64,000 nucleotides of DNA from Pilaira anomala. Its lineage: Eukaryota; Mucoromycota; Mucoromycetes; Mucorales; Mucoraceae. This document shows, piece by piece, positions 32,705-42,784 of the stretch (its first letter is position 1; each line of letters begins with the position of its first letter). The notes below the pieces were generated by a model. The model did not search any database and was not told where the DNA came from. It saw nothing but the letters and a program-made list of their open reading frames with translations. The DNA lies in the NCBI GenBank assembly GCA_025716855.1, contig JAIXMQ010000040.1, forward strand, positions 62,001-126,000. The letters are read 5' to 3'. The translations under genes and the position numbers were made by a program.

Positions 32705-33310
32705 CACATCTACGGGCTGTCTTGTGCATGATGGTGGCAAACTCGGCAACGTAATCAGCGTGCAACAAGAAAGAGGAGACAACCTGGGATTCAGGGTACT
32801 GGATGTCAAGAATCCGAGAGACATTGACACCAACGATCTTGAGAGTGGCTCGGAGTTGCTTCAAGGGACGGCGGACAGTCTGCTTGAAGTAGACAAAGTG
32901 GTATTCAGATGGTATACCAGCCTTTGGACCAAATAATCTTCCAATAGTAGCAACAGCACGGCGGGGAGAAGGAGCAGGAGGTTTCTTAACTGTAGCCTTT
33001 GACTTGGGCTTGGGAGCATTCTTGGTAGCAACGCTGGCGAAGGTAGCACCGGCCTTAGGTGGCTTGGCGGCAGAAGGAAGAGGAGGAGGAGGAGCGGACT
33101 TGGATGAGGAGCCTTGTTGAGCAGCTTTAAGCTGAACAACTTGGCTTTCAAGGGAGCGGCGGGCGGATTCAGATTGATCAAGAGCCGATCGAAGAGTAAA
33201 GATTTCGGCATACGCTTCTTCTAAACGCTTCAGGCGGTCCTTGATATCCTTCCATTGATAATGGGTGGCAGAGGGAGACTTTTTTGAGGAAGTATCACCG
33301 GAACGCCGTA
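32705..33310 (-). mobile_element. LINE ORF1 fragment inserted in the CLASP gene
   Basis: Minus-strand frame open from ~33310 to ~32705: WKDIKDRLKRLEEAYAEIFT (coiled coil), a Pro/Ala/Lys-rich linker (PPPPLPSAAKPPKAGATFAS), then PSEYHFVYFKQTVRRPLKQL, VGVNVSRILDIQYPESQVVS and LLHADYVAEFATIMHKTARR. The last part is the conserved C-terminal block of LINE ORF1 proteins in Mucoromycota. The base composition is markedly GC-richer than the CLASP exons on either side, which marks the insert. It lacks both ends of ORF1 and the RT. Reading out on both sides gives CLASP-like sequence in the opposite strand. Confidence 0.7.
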
Positions 33311-33523
33311 TCATCAAATAGTAACTACTTAGCATTGGATGACGATTCAAATCTTTCGGAACAGACTCCAGCACTAAAGAGAAAACGTGATTCTATCTCC
33401 TTGGATTTCTCTATAAAAGCCACTGATAGTGACGAAGAAGAAGGACGCATTCGAAAGTATATGAAAGTAGACAAGTTTAAAGACAACACAATAGAAGATG
33501 AAGTGACTAAAGTCAAGGTGGCT

Positions 33524-33587
33524 GAAGAAAAGCCTGTTGAAGAAAAGCCTGTTGAAGAAAAGCCTGTTGAAGAAAAGCCTGTTGAAA
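33524..33587 (+). repeat. 15-bp minisatellite encoding EEKPV x4
   Basis: Four nearly identical copies of GAAGAAAAGCCTGTT. They lie in the linker segment between the LINE insert and the later repeats and encode a Lys/Glu/Pro/Val repeat followed by a basic stretch (GTKRKMG, NKRRKS). Confidence 0.9.
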
Positions 33588-33794
33588 ACGAGTCAACCGG
33601 ACCTAGAATGGGGACAAAAAGAAAAATGGGCTCATCCTTTGTAGGGGTACAAGATAACAAGAGAAGAAAAAGTACCGGTATGGATTCCTCCTCTGTTTTA
33701 CCTGAAAAGAAATCGTTGGATTGCACTGAAGTCAAGACTGTTCAACTTGTCGTATTTGCGTCATCTCTACTTATAAATATAAGTAGATCAGGGT

Positions 33795-34665
33795 TATAAA
33801 CTAAACATTATAATAAAAACCTGATATATCTTCATAATAATATACATGTTTAACATTGTATATTATTATCAATATCTTGAACCTAAGGAAATATTCTATA
33901 TTCAAATGCATATACAAATTGACGTAAAATAAGATCAATGGTAAAAAACCAAGATCAAATAATAAAATATAATTGAGAATAAAACAATACAAATAAAGTA
34001 AATACTCAATTCATATTAATAGAAAATAAGAGATATTTACCGGTAATAGTCTCGATACAAGCTTAGCTACCTTGTGTTGGGGTAAGAACGGCTATTACTG
34101 GCAAAAATACATTATAATCTATTAATATTAAATAGTAGTATTATACAACCTGTTTACAAAACAAATAAAAAAGAATAACATTGTTGGAATAAAGATTATC
34201 CCAACAACTGTCAATTCTATCCCGAAACTGGGATAACATGATATCAATCTAAGAATAAGGTTGATCAGGTTGTATGATAAAAAAAATAGTTCTTGTCAAT
34301 TTAAAAGTATGCGCATTTACCAATGAAATCTGTAACAACGGAATCCAGACTAATAACAACCATGTAAGTAATTACAAGGTGATCTTTAGTAAGGAACCAG
34401 ATATGTTGTTATCCAATCGGGTAGATAGGATCCACGATTATTTATGGTCAATTCGAAAGAGTAGAACGTACTTATTCAAAAGCAGAAGAGTTGGGTATAG
34501 ATTCATTTAAACCCATCAAAAAGATGGTCCTTATTCAAACACAACTCATCAGGATATTCAAGATATAAAAGATGATTATTATTTTAGTTTAGAAGAGTTC
34601 TTTCAGTTTTATTTGATCTAATAAATCAACCCTAAGTCTTTTCTCATTAATTACTGATTGTCCAC
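33795..34665. repeat. Composite repeat insertion (X segment, MITE, LINE 3' piece) in the CLASP gene
   Basis: X segment at 33817-33968 (matches 24643-24795), a MITE-like unit at 34136-34283, and a LINE RT/3' piece at 34290-34665 (LVNLKVCAFTNEICNNGIQT; matches 25560-25915 and 24795-24995). CLASP-like coding sequence resumes only after 34670, so about 870 bp of repeat DNA separates two coding parts. Confidence 0.75.
34136..34283. mobile_element. MITE-like unit with imperfect terminal inverted repeats
   Basis: TATTATACAACCTGTTT at the left and GATCAGGTTGTATGATA at the right are inverted repeats (with a few mismatches). Inside, ATTATCCCAACAA and GGGATAACATGATA form further small palindromes. About 148 bp, no coding potential. 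Confidence 0.5.
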
Positions 34666-35230
34666 ACAACTATTATTGTTTTTGGACAGATTTTTGGAAG
34701 ACCCAAAAATTGTTGATAATGATTTGTTACAGAGCATATTAAAAGTCACAAAAGAAACTCGTACAACTCCTGAAATTTGTGGGATAACTTGTCCAAATAC
34801 TGAACTTTGGACATAAAAGAAAGGAGAGTTGTTCATGTTACTATCTTTAATCCAATCCTTATCAAAAGTGATTGGAAATCAAGATACTGCATATGACCTC
34901 CGATTGAACTCTTTAAAATGCATAACAGAGCTCTTAACTAATCAAAGTATAGTTTTGGAAAAGCTGGACGCAGTAAACGAAGCAACGATTTTTGCACTTC
35001 GTCACTTCTTTCTTCGAACTTGCAAAGATAAAAAGGTGAAGTTGAATTAAAATAAAATAAAATAAAATCAATTGTACTAACAAATATATTTATTTAGCTA
35101 TCTAATGAATCAACTAATGCTTTAAGAACATTATTTAGCAAGTGTCCGAAAGATTTATCAGATAAACTTTTATAGGTTTGGTGACTGTTGTAGTAGGACA
35201 AAGTATGCATTACGATTTGAAGATCTACTC

Positions 35231-35313
35231 TAGTCCCAGCATGCATCGTATGTCGAAATTTACATAGCGGAGTGAAGTTAAATTTGGACATACGATGCAT
35301 GCTGGGACTAGTC
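35231..35313. repeat. Near-perfect palindrome (~31-bp arms, ~19-bp loop)
   Basis: TAGTCCCAGCATGCATCGTA followed by TGTC pairs with the inverted arm GACATACGATGCATGCTGGG ending ACTA over 24 perfect positions, extended by GAAATTT/AAATTTG. It could form a stable hairpin in RNA or DNA. It lies in the 3' flank of the broken CLASP gene. It may be a tiny MITE; no clear flanking duplication. Confidence 0.85.
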
Positions 35314-35752
35314 ATCTCGATAAACAATTAAAAAAAAATGTTAAATAAAAAAAATTAAAAAAAAAATTTACTTGTTGTGCTGCTGAAAGAAAAACTGCAT
35401 TAAAATAAGTATTACTTCTATAACGTTGATAGATTTTAAGGATATGTATCTGAGCTCTTTGGTTCAATTGAGACTTTGGAGATTTGTATGTATTTTGTCA
35501 TATTTTTTTTTTAAAATTAAGTACTGCGATATATTATCCTTTTGCTGTAAGCTATATTTCATAATAATAAATTTTTCAGTTACTCCGTCACAGGCGTACC
35601 TTTATTGACGATATCTGTTATCAACAGGTTGGAATTACCCTCTTTGTAAAACTTATATATCCACGAAAAAAGATATTCTTTTGTAATAAAATTAATAGAT
35701 ATTATAGTTGAGGTTATATCATTTATAAAAAAAGGCATGTTTTTATTTACAA
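35314..35752. other. AT-rich region after the CLASP gene
   Basis: Short plus-strand pieces (35426-35608) may be further decayed exons of the CLASP C-terminus, with splice-like GTATGT at 35487, but no homology is recognisable. Otherwise nothing seen. Confidence 0.35.
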
Positions 35753-37144
35753 TTAACACATGTGTTTCTTCATATTATCAAATTCACTGGCAGGAAAATC
35801 AAGATGATTAGGAATTTGATCCAACCTTCTTCCAAGGCCATCATAGACAGCATTCACCAAGTTACGAGGATGATCTGGTTTTTGATCTGCACTCAACTCC
35901 CAGAACATGGCACCACCTAAATTTCTTTGCCTGATATAATCACATTTTGCTGCAATTACTTGAGGAGAATCATATGAAATGTATTCACGCGTGTGAGGAT
36001 CGTAAGACCAAGAAGCCATCTTTTGCATATCATGATGTTCAACAGCACCAGGCTTTGGTAAACACTTGTAATCAAATTGACCTTCTTCCCAAGTACCCTT
36101 TGGTAAGCCTTGAAAGCAACAATTAGGACCATCCGTATTACAAAAGCCACGACCATACATGGGTAAACCCATTACGAGTTTATTAGGTGGAATACCAGCA
36201 GCTAAATAACCGTTCACAGCTTGATCTGTATTTAAAGCGCCACCAAACATAGCAGCTTGATGACCTGTCTTTGGATCCCACGATCCTGCATAATCATAGG
36301 CCATTAAATAAAAGATATCTACATAGGGTTGCATTTCAGCTAACCGAAGCTTTTTATAATGTTCAGGTCCACAAGGTACAGCTACAGTTAATAAAAGACG
36401 AGGTTGATTTAACTGATTTAATCTTTGTTGATAGGCATCTAAAGCAATACGTGTCTCATATAATAAATGAACATAAAAGAATGCTTCTCTATCATCCTTT
36501 GGATACTCCCAATCAATATCTAAACCATCTAATCCAAGATCCGCAATGAATTTTATACTGGTATCAATGAATCGTTTACGTTTAGCTGGGTCACTTGCAA
36601 CTGTTGCAAAATTCTTTGACCATGTCCAACCACCAATACTAAGTGATACTTTTAAATGACGGTTTTGTTGCTTTAATAAGTAAAACTGCTTAAAATTTCC
36701 ATAAAGATTATTTCCTTGATCGTTCCAGCCGTCTCCTTTTCCGTCCACAGATAATTCTAAATTTATAAATTGGTAAATAAAAAATGTCTGCGCACGGTTA
36801 AACTATTTTTACCCGGTGGAAAGTGCTTTTCTTTATCAGCATATGCATCCTATTATGACGTGAGTGAGGAATAAAGATAAAGAAAAAAAAAAGAGAGAGA
36901 CTTACACCGAGAACAACTTGACCATCCTCTTGTAGATTAGCAAAAGCGTATAAAATATGTGTTAATTTGTTGGCTTGTTTTGCAACATCGACGACATTAT
37001 AATTTCTATCATAAATTCCCCTACACGAGAACAAACCGAAAACTTTATAAGATGTGGAAAATATAAAGAGCATACTATTTCTTACCAGTTAGCAAAGTAG
37101 CCTGCAATAACTGGACCGTTTGTAGCTGGAGGTGGAGCCTGCAT
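35753..37144 (-). CDS. GH18 chitinase, four exons
   Basis: Exons (minus) 37144-37086, 37020-36906, 36849-36813 (a 37-nt microexon) and 36756-35753 join in phase to 404 residues. The whole GH18 barrel is visible: GPVIAGYFANWGIYDRNYNV, then LKVSLSIGGWTWSKNF, the catalytic DGLDIDWEYP (DxxDxDxE motif, Glu as proton donor), YLMAYDYAGSWD and the late strand LGGAMFWELSAD. It cleaves beta-1,4-N-acetylglucosamine bonds in chitin. The start ATG (MQAPPPATNG) is in frame with an upstream stop, and it gives no signal peptide, so the protein may be cytosolic or the true start may lie in an unseen upstream exon. No chitin-binding module. In fungi lacking a secretion signal such enzymes may act in wall remodelling or autolysis; this is inference. 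Confidence 0.9.
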
Positions 37145-37435
37145 TAGTTAATGAATAAAAAAAGTGAAAGATAAAAAAAAAGAGAATTCGAAATTTATCA
37201 GGCCAACAATACAAGCTAATTTTAAAACAACACATTATTTGAATTCCGTTTTTTTTTTTTGTTTGTTTCTACATTATTTATTTATTACAAAGAAGTTGGA
37301 TAATTTCTAACCAACTGGTTTTTTTTTTTTTTTTTACGTGTATGAGAGAGAGGAATATAAAAAAAAAAAGGGAGGGAGAAGAGCGGTAGTATATGTATGT
37401 GTGATTTTAAAAAAAATGAATTAATTTTATGCAAT

Positions 37436-39745
37436 TTAATCAACCTCTTCCATCTTGGAAACCTCAGCGTTGTCTTGAGCGGCAGCTTCAACAGCGGGTT
37501 CGTCAGCAGTAGGGAGCTCATCTTCATCAATAGAGAGACCAAGAGAGACCATACGGTTGATACGGGTAGCGAAGGAAGAAGGATCATCTAAAGTGAAACC
37601 AGAAGTCAACAAAGAGGTTTCGTATAACAAAGTAACGAGATCCTTGGCAGTACGATCGTTGGCATCAGCAGAAACCTTAGACTTAAGGGCCTTAATAATA
37701 GCGTGATCAGGGTTAAGTTCAAGAGTCTTCTTGGAAGCCATGTAACTAGACATAGAAGAATCACGAAGAGCTTGAGCCTTCATGATACGTTCCATGTTAG
37801 CGGACCAACCGAATTGACCAGTAGTCAAGACACAAGGAGAATCAGTCAACATGTTGGAAAGAACGACCTTTTCAACCTTTTCACCGAGAATATCCTTAAC
37901 AGTCTTACAGAGACCTTCGAATTCAGCTTGTTCAGCTTCACGGGCCTTCTTTTCCTCTTCATCTTCTTCGAGTTCAAGACCATCCTTGGTGATACAGACT
38001 AACTTCTTATCCTCGTATTCCTTGAGTTGAGTGGTAGCATATTCATCAATAGGATCGGTCATGAGGAGAACCTCGATACCCTTCTTCTTGAAACCTTCGA
38101 GGAAAGGAGAGTTCTCGACAGCAGCACGAGATTCACCAGTGATGTAGTAAATGTTCTTTTGCTTCTCGGGCATACGAGTAACGTAATCCTTGAAGGAAGT
38201 CATTTCCTCACCAGACTTGGTAGAGTGATAACGTAATAATTCAGCGAGCTTAGTACGGTTTTGAGTATCTTCGTGAATACCGAGCTTGATGTTCTTGGAG
38301 AAAGCTTCATAGAACTTATCAAAGTTTTCCTTATCTTCAGAGATTTCTTGGAACATTTCAAGACACTTCTTGACGAGGTTCTTACGGATAACCTTAAGAA
38401 TCTTGTTTTGTTGAAGCATTTCACGAGAAATGTTAAGAGGAAGATCTTCAGAATCAACGACACCCTTAATGAAAGATAACCATTCAGGCATTAAATCCTC
38501 ACAGTCATCCATGATGAAGACACGACGAACATAAAGCTTAATGTTGTTTCTCTTCTTCTTGGTCTCGAACATATCGAAAGGAGCACGCTTGGGTACATAC
38601 AGAATGGCACGGAACTCAAGTTGACCTTCAACAGAGAAATGCTTGACAGCCAAATGATCTTCCCAATCGTTAGAGAGAGCCTTATAGAATTCAGAATATT
38701 CTTCAGTCTTGACATCCTCAGGGTTACGAGTCCAAAGAGGCTTAGTCTTGTTCAATTCTTCGTTTTCAACAACGGTTTCCTTGATAGTCTTCTTCTTCTT
38801 TTCGTCCTTCTTGTCTTCCTCATCGACAACTTCTTCGATCTTGGCTCCTTCAGTGGCAACTTCTTCCTCATCGTCAGAGACTTCCTTTTCAACTTCCTTT
38901 TCAACAACAAGTTGAATAGGGTAAGAGATGAATTCGGAATGCTTCTTGACAATATCCTTGATCTTCTTTTCATCGAGATATTCGAGCTAATAGTAATAAT
39001 AATAAATTTAGTATTTTTTTTTTTTCCTAAGGCTTACGTATTTTCGCTAACCCCCTAGCGATTTTTTTTTTTTATTCTCCCCCCACAATTTTTTTTTTAA
39101 ATTGTTATTGTTACTTACTTGATCTTCCTTCATGAAAAGACGCATTTCAGTACCACGACCAATGGAAGGGTTAACTTCATCACGAGTGATAGTGAAAGAA
39201 CCACCAGCAGCAGATTCCCAAATATATTGTTCGTCATCATTGTGCTTGGTAATAACTTGAACCTTATCAGCAACAAGGTAAGCAGAGTAGAAACCAACAC
39301 CAAATTGACCAATCATGGAGATATCAGCACCAGCAGAAAGAGCTTCCATGAAAGACTTGGTACCAGACTTGGCAATAGTACCCAAGTTGTTAACCAAATC
39401 AGCCTTAGTCATACCAATACCAGTATCACGAATAGACAAGATGTTGTGTTCCTTATCAGGGGTAATACGAATGTAAAGGTTCTTTTCGGCATCAAGAACA
39501 GAGGGATCAGTCAAGGATTGATAACGAACCTTATCCAAAGCATCAGAAGAGTTGGAAATCAATTCACGCAAGAAAATTTCCTATTTAAACGAACAAAGAA
39601 AAGTTTAAAAAAAAGACGCGTAATATATATATATATATATATATATATTTGTATGTACCTTGTTAGAATAGAAGGTGTTGATGATCAAACTCATCAACTG
39701 AGAAATCTCAGCTTGGAAAGAAAAGGTCTCGGTTTCGATAGTCAT
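37436..39745 (-). CDS. HSP90: Cytosolic HSP90 chaperone, three exons
   Basis: Exons (minus) 39745-39659, 39580-39119 and 38986-37436 give 699 residues, the normal length of fungal Hsp82/Hsc82. The N-terminal ATPase (GHKL) domain shows [40 protein letters not shown] and [18 protein letters not shown] charged linker ([20 protein letters not shown]) precedes the middle domain ([36 protein letters not shown]). The protein ends MEEVD, the TPR co-chaperone docking motif that marks cytosolic HSP90 rather than the ER or mitochondrial forms. Codon use is strongly biased (few rare codons, GGT/GTC/AAG preferred), as in highly expressed genes. A heat-shock-element-like GGAACTTTCG lies ~50 bp upstream of the ATG. 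Upstream neighbour of the chitinase, same strand, 291 bp apart. Confidence 0.98.
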
Positions 39746-39792
39746 TTTTTTTAAAAGAAAAAGAGTTAAAGAGTTGTAAAAAAAAAAAAAAA

Positions 39793-39802
39793 GGAACTTT
39801 CG
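39793..39802. promoter_or_regulatory. Possible heat-shock element of HSP90
   Basis: GGAACTTTCG fits nGAAnnTTCn exactly, 48-57 bp upstream of the start codon. Farther upstream (39828-39850) GAA-rich units (GAAATAGAAGGAAATGGAAA) are present but not on a perfect 5-bp spacing. Supports, without proving, heat-shock factor control. Confidence 0.4.
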
Positions 39803-39914
39803 TTTTTATTTTTATAAGCTTATTGAAATAGAAGGAAATGGAAAATTTGGTTTAAAAAAGTTTTACTAGTCACATTATTCTTTCTCGCAAGTTCTATGAG
39901 ATATTTTTTTTTTT

Positions 39915-40544
39915 TTAAAGCTCACTGTACCAGATACTACCAACACCCTTTTCACCTTTATATTCTTCAAATAATCCTTCAACAAATGTTTCTCTAATAT
40001 AACAATCCAATACATCTGGAATAGTAAGACTATAATCTCTCCAGAAACTTGCACCAGAAGCGTTACCATGTCTACCGATAGCGTGTAATACAAAGTCTGG
40101 AGATCTATGAGTGTGACTAGTAATGTCAAATAAAGGGGTCAATTCAGTATTTAAAAGTCAATTTTTTTTTTTTTTTTTTTTTTTAACTTACCCAAAGATT
40201 TGTCCAAGGCCATATTTATGCTTTTCAATCAATTCTAATACATTACTATCTTTTACAGTCAAGATAGAATCAGCTTCATATGCATATTTCTTATCAAAAT
40301 ACATGATAATCTTTCTTTCAAATAACATATGAGGTGTTTCATCCAATTCATTCTTGATTACATCATTCTTGACAATCTTGACTTGACTAGGTACATTGTA
40401 ATAAGCTGATAAAAGTCTTTGAAGATTACCAGTTGCTTGTAAAATCATACGTTCAAGGGGAGTAAATTCTTGAGGTAACCTAAGAAAAACGTTTTTTGAA
40501 GAAACTGTGGGAAAAAATTAATTTCAAATAAAAAAAAAAAGTGT

Positions 40545-40577
<33 letters not shown>

Positions 40578-40650
40578 GTTCTTCAGTGAATTGAAAAGGA
40601 ATTCTTTGATAGTTTTCTGTATTGGCTGGTTCTGGTAATTTGCCTGACAT
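39915..40650 (-). CDS. Chorismate-lyase/UTRA-fold-like small protein, three exons
   Basis: Exons (minus) 40650-40578, 40504-40192 and 40116-39915 join in phase to 195 residues. The acceptors were chosen by phase: CCCACAG at 40505 and TACTAG at 40117. The protein reads LPQEFTPLERMILQATGNLQ, RLLSAYYNVPSQVKIVKNDV, a beta-rich centre with FERKIIMYFDKKYAYEADSI, GLGQIFGHTHRSPDFVLHAI, and FWRDYSLTIPDVLDCYIRET. The pattern 'first-contact helix, then strands with conserved Arg and IGxxxG-type turn' is what I know from eukaryotic proteins of the chorismate lyase / UbiC-associated fold that lack a proven enzyme role. The assignment is tentative; a catalytic function is not shown. Both introns hold long A/T runs. 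Confidence 0.6.
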
Positions 40651-41179
40651 GGTAAGAGATAAAGAAGAAGAAAGAAAGAGAAAAAGTACAACGAGAAATG
40701 AAAAAGAGAAAAAAATTTTAATAATATAACCAGGTCCCTTTGAATAACAAGGAAAAAAAAAAAAAAAGATACGGTATAAACACTTGCATTTATCAAATGT
40801 ATATATACGTTTTTTTTTTCGGAGTGCCAATGCAAGGGGATTGACAGTAAAGCATCAGCTACATACTTGCGCAGTAAAAAGGCTCACGCTTTTATTTTTT
40901 TCTTTTTATAAATTGTATCTTCTTTCATAATCTTAACTCTGGTTATCCGCATTTTTATTTTTCTAAGCTAAAGAGTTTTTTTTTTTAAGAGCCAGTAAAA
41001 ATAAAGTTTTTTTTTAGACATGATGTATGCATAATATTATCATTAAATAAGCACAGTATTATTGATTACATTTGTATGTATGAACAATTCTAATTTTATT
41101 ATTTTAAAAACAATTTTTTTTTAGATATATGCGGAAAAAAAATTTAAAACGAAAAGGGGAACTGCATGAAAAAGGTAAT
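40651..41179. other. Intergenic region between two minus-strand genes
   Basis: No gene seen. Contains A and T runs; it includes the promoter of the UTRA-like gene and the 3' flank of the HMG gene. Confidence 0.5.
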
Positions 41180-42409
41180 TTATCCCCAAAATTCACAATC
41201 AGTCAAAAAGTTAGTATCATCATAGTTAGTAGACCAAGCAGACATGAAATCAGTATTAGCGGCAGAAGGTGTCAAGAGATCTGTAGGTAAACTTTCTTCA
41301 AGTAAACTTGTGTTATTTTTAAATAAACAATTTTCAACTGGTGGTGTTGAAGGAGATCCGGGATAAGCTAAGCGTGGAGTACTCATAGCTTGACTTTGTG
41401 GTGTAACTTGACAATCGAATTGATTAAGATAACCTAAATTAAAATTATTTTGTTGATTAAAATTATCTGTTGAATGGTTAGCCATGATCATCGTAGCCAT
41501 AGGATCGACACTTTGCGTGTTAGCATCTTGCGTAGTAGGGCTAGGATAATATCCTAAAGGCATACCATAAAAATTATTTTGTTGTTGTTGAGGCATTAAA
41601 GTAGGGAATGAATTGGAAATAATTTGTTCACTTGATTCTAACGTTGTATTATTATTGTTGCTGTTCCATAATCCAACATCTTGATTGGTTTTAAAAAGAA
41701 CATCATCGTTATACATTGCATTATTGTATATGGTGTTATTGTTATACATAATATTGTCATTGTTACCGACATGAGTAAACAAGATTCCTGCATTATACAT
41801 TGCATTGGCTTCCATTGGAGTAGAACAGTCAAAGATATTAGCATCCGATTGTTGTTGTTGAACTGACATAGTAGTTTTAGTAAAGCTTCTTGTACGAGCG
41901 GAAGAAGTATCATATTCGGTAAGAGCAGATTGCTTCTCGTTTACTGCGCTTGCATTCTTTTTGTTTTTATTTGCATTCTTTTTATCGAGTCTTTTAGCTT
42001 TAGGGCGGAAGGTATAATTGGGGTATCTAATAATAATAAAGTTAATTATATGTATACATATATAAACTTAAATAACTTACTTTTCGCTATGCACGTCCTT
42101 AGCATGCTTAGCTTTATCGAAAAAGACATTCTTTTCGCTAAGGCTGGAACTGTGCCACCATCTTGCTACCATTTTTGAAATATCACGATGATTGGCGGTA
42201 GGACAAAATTGACGGACGATCGCTTGCTTTTCGGTACGATAAGTCATGAAGCTATTGACTGGACGAGGGATATGATTGGGCTTAACTTTTCTAACTCTGC
42301 CGCGTCTAATTCTACCAGGAGGAGTTTGCAAGCATAGAGTTTCTAATTCAATCATATCTTGTTGTTGTCTTGGATTAAAGTATTTACGTAATTCGTTAAG
42401 GTCGAGCAT
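41180..42409 (-). CDS. HMG-box (MATA_HMG-type) transcription factor, two exons
   Basis: Exons (minus) 42409-42081 and 42026-41180 join in phase to 391 residues. The HMG box spans about residues 45-115: HIPRPVNSFMTYRTEKQAIV, HRDISKMVARWWHSSSLSEK, and after the intron KYPNYTFRPK. The order PRPxNxFxxYR ... ISKxxxxxW ... YPxYxxxP is that of the MATA_HMG/SOX class, which binds and bends DNA sequence-specifically. Downstream is a basic Lys/Asn-rich stretch (RLDKKNANKNKKNA), then an Asn/Gln/Met-rich low-complexity region and an acidic C-terminus (DDTNFLTDCEFWG) that could activate transcription. Mucoralean sex-locus genes (sexM/sexP) are HMG proteins too, but they sit between a triose phosphate transporter and an RNA helicase; neither is here, so this is another HMG factor. 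Confidence 0.85.
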
Positions 42410-42784
42410 GATTAATATTAAAAATAAGGAATGTAATGGGGGAGTTGTTTCTATTAAGGAGGAGAGAGGGGGGGTTGGTTTATTGAAAAAGGAAAGATTT
42501 GCTGGAGAAAAACTCTTATATCATGATGGTAATGGTTTATATAATATTTCAAAATTGATTATTCATTTCATCTTTTACAAACGGACCCTATTTCAAACAA
42601 TAACATCAACCAATTTAAGGCTTTTTTTTTTTTAAAAATAAAATTTTGTTTAAACAATGAAAGGTCGTAATAAAGGGAAACTAAACAATGGTACAAACTT
42701 GGGAATTTTCATGTATTTTTTTTTTTTTTTTATTATCGAAAAACAAAAAAATTGTTATTTTCCAAAAACAGAAAAAAAATAAAT
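42410..42784. other. Upstream region of the HMG gene and 3' flank of RPL35
   Basis: No gene seen. A T-run lies at 42715-42731. Confidence 0.5.

Larger units (their letters stand above)
30843..35170 (+). pseudogene. CLASP-family microtubule-associated protein gene, disrupted by insertions
   Basis: Exons 30843-30875, 30932-31144, 31187-31653 and 31710-~32700 join in phase: FKLVETLFSGNETEDNWIER, an arrangement typical of the N-terminal TOG/CLASP_N domain, then SMRSTLVLLGFSLISTVSAT and HEAT-like helices, a basic Ser/Thr/Pro-rich linker, and a second helical domain (SIEANNLLKMLKSTDTNTKC). CLASPs bind microtubule plus ends and stabilise spindle and cytoplasmic microtubules. A 1-nt frame change occurs near 32590 (the frame continues LGLLKWMSEIMLDYIGINQD). 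Then a minus-strand LINE ORF1 piece (~32705-33310) intervenes, a NLS-rich segment with EEKPV repeats follows (33310-33790), then repeat DNA (33795-34665), and the C-terminal helices resume at 34680-35036 and, after a good intron (GTGAAG..TTTAG), 35097-35170. As assembled it cannot make a full protein. Confidence 0.75.

Noticed and set aside
33284..33799. Independent gene for the EEKPV-repeat protein
   Set aside because: It begins within the edge of the LINE insert and lacks a promoter or start context; more likely the linker part of the broken CLASP gene.
37703..39754. Several long plus-strand frames opposite HSP90
   Set aside because: Antisense artefacts caused by the strong codon bias of HSP90; no independent start context or domains.
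40480..40835. Two minus-strand frames near the UTRA-like gene start
   Set aside because: They run through the intron's T-run and promoter; Phe/Leu/Lys-rich translation of low-complexity DNA.
41180..42409. Idea that the HMG gene is the mucoralean sex locus (sexM/sexP)
   Set aside because: The diagnostic neighbours, triose phosphate transporter and RNA helicase, are absent; the flanks are a UTRA-like gene and RPL35.
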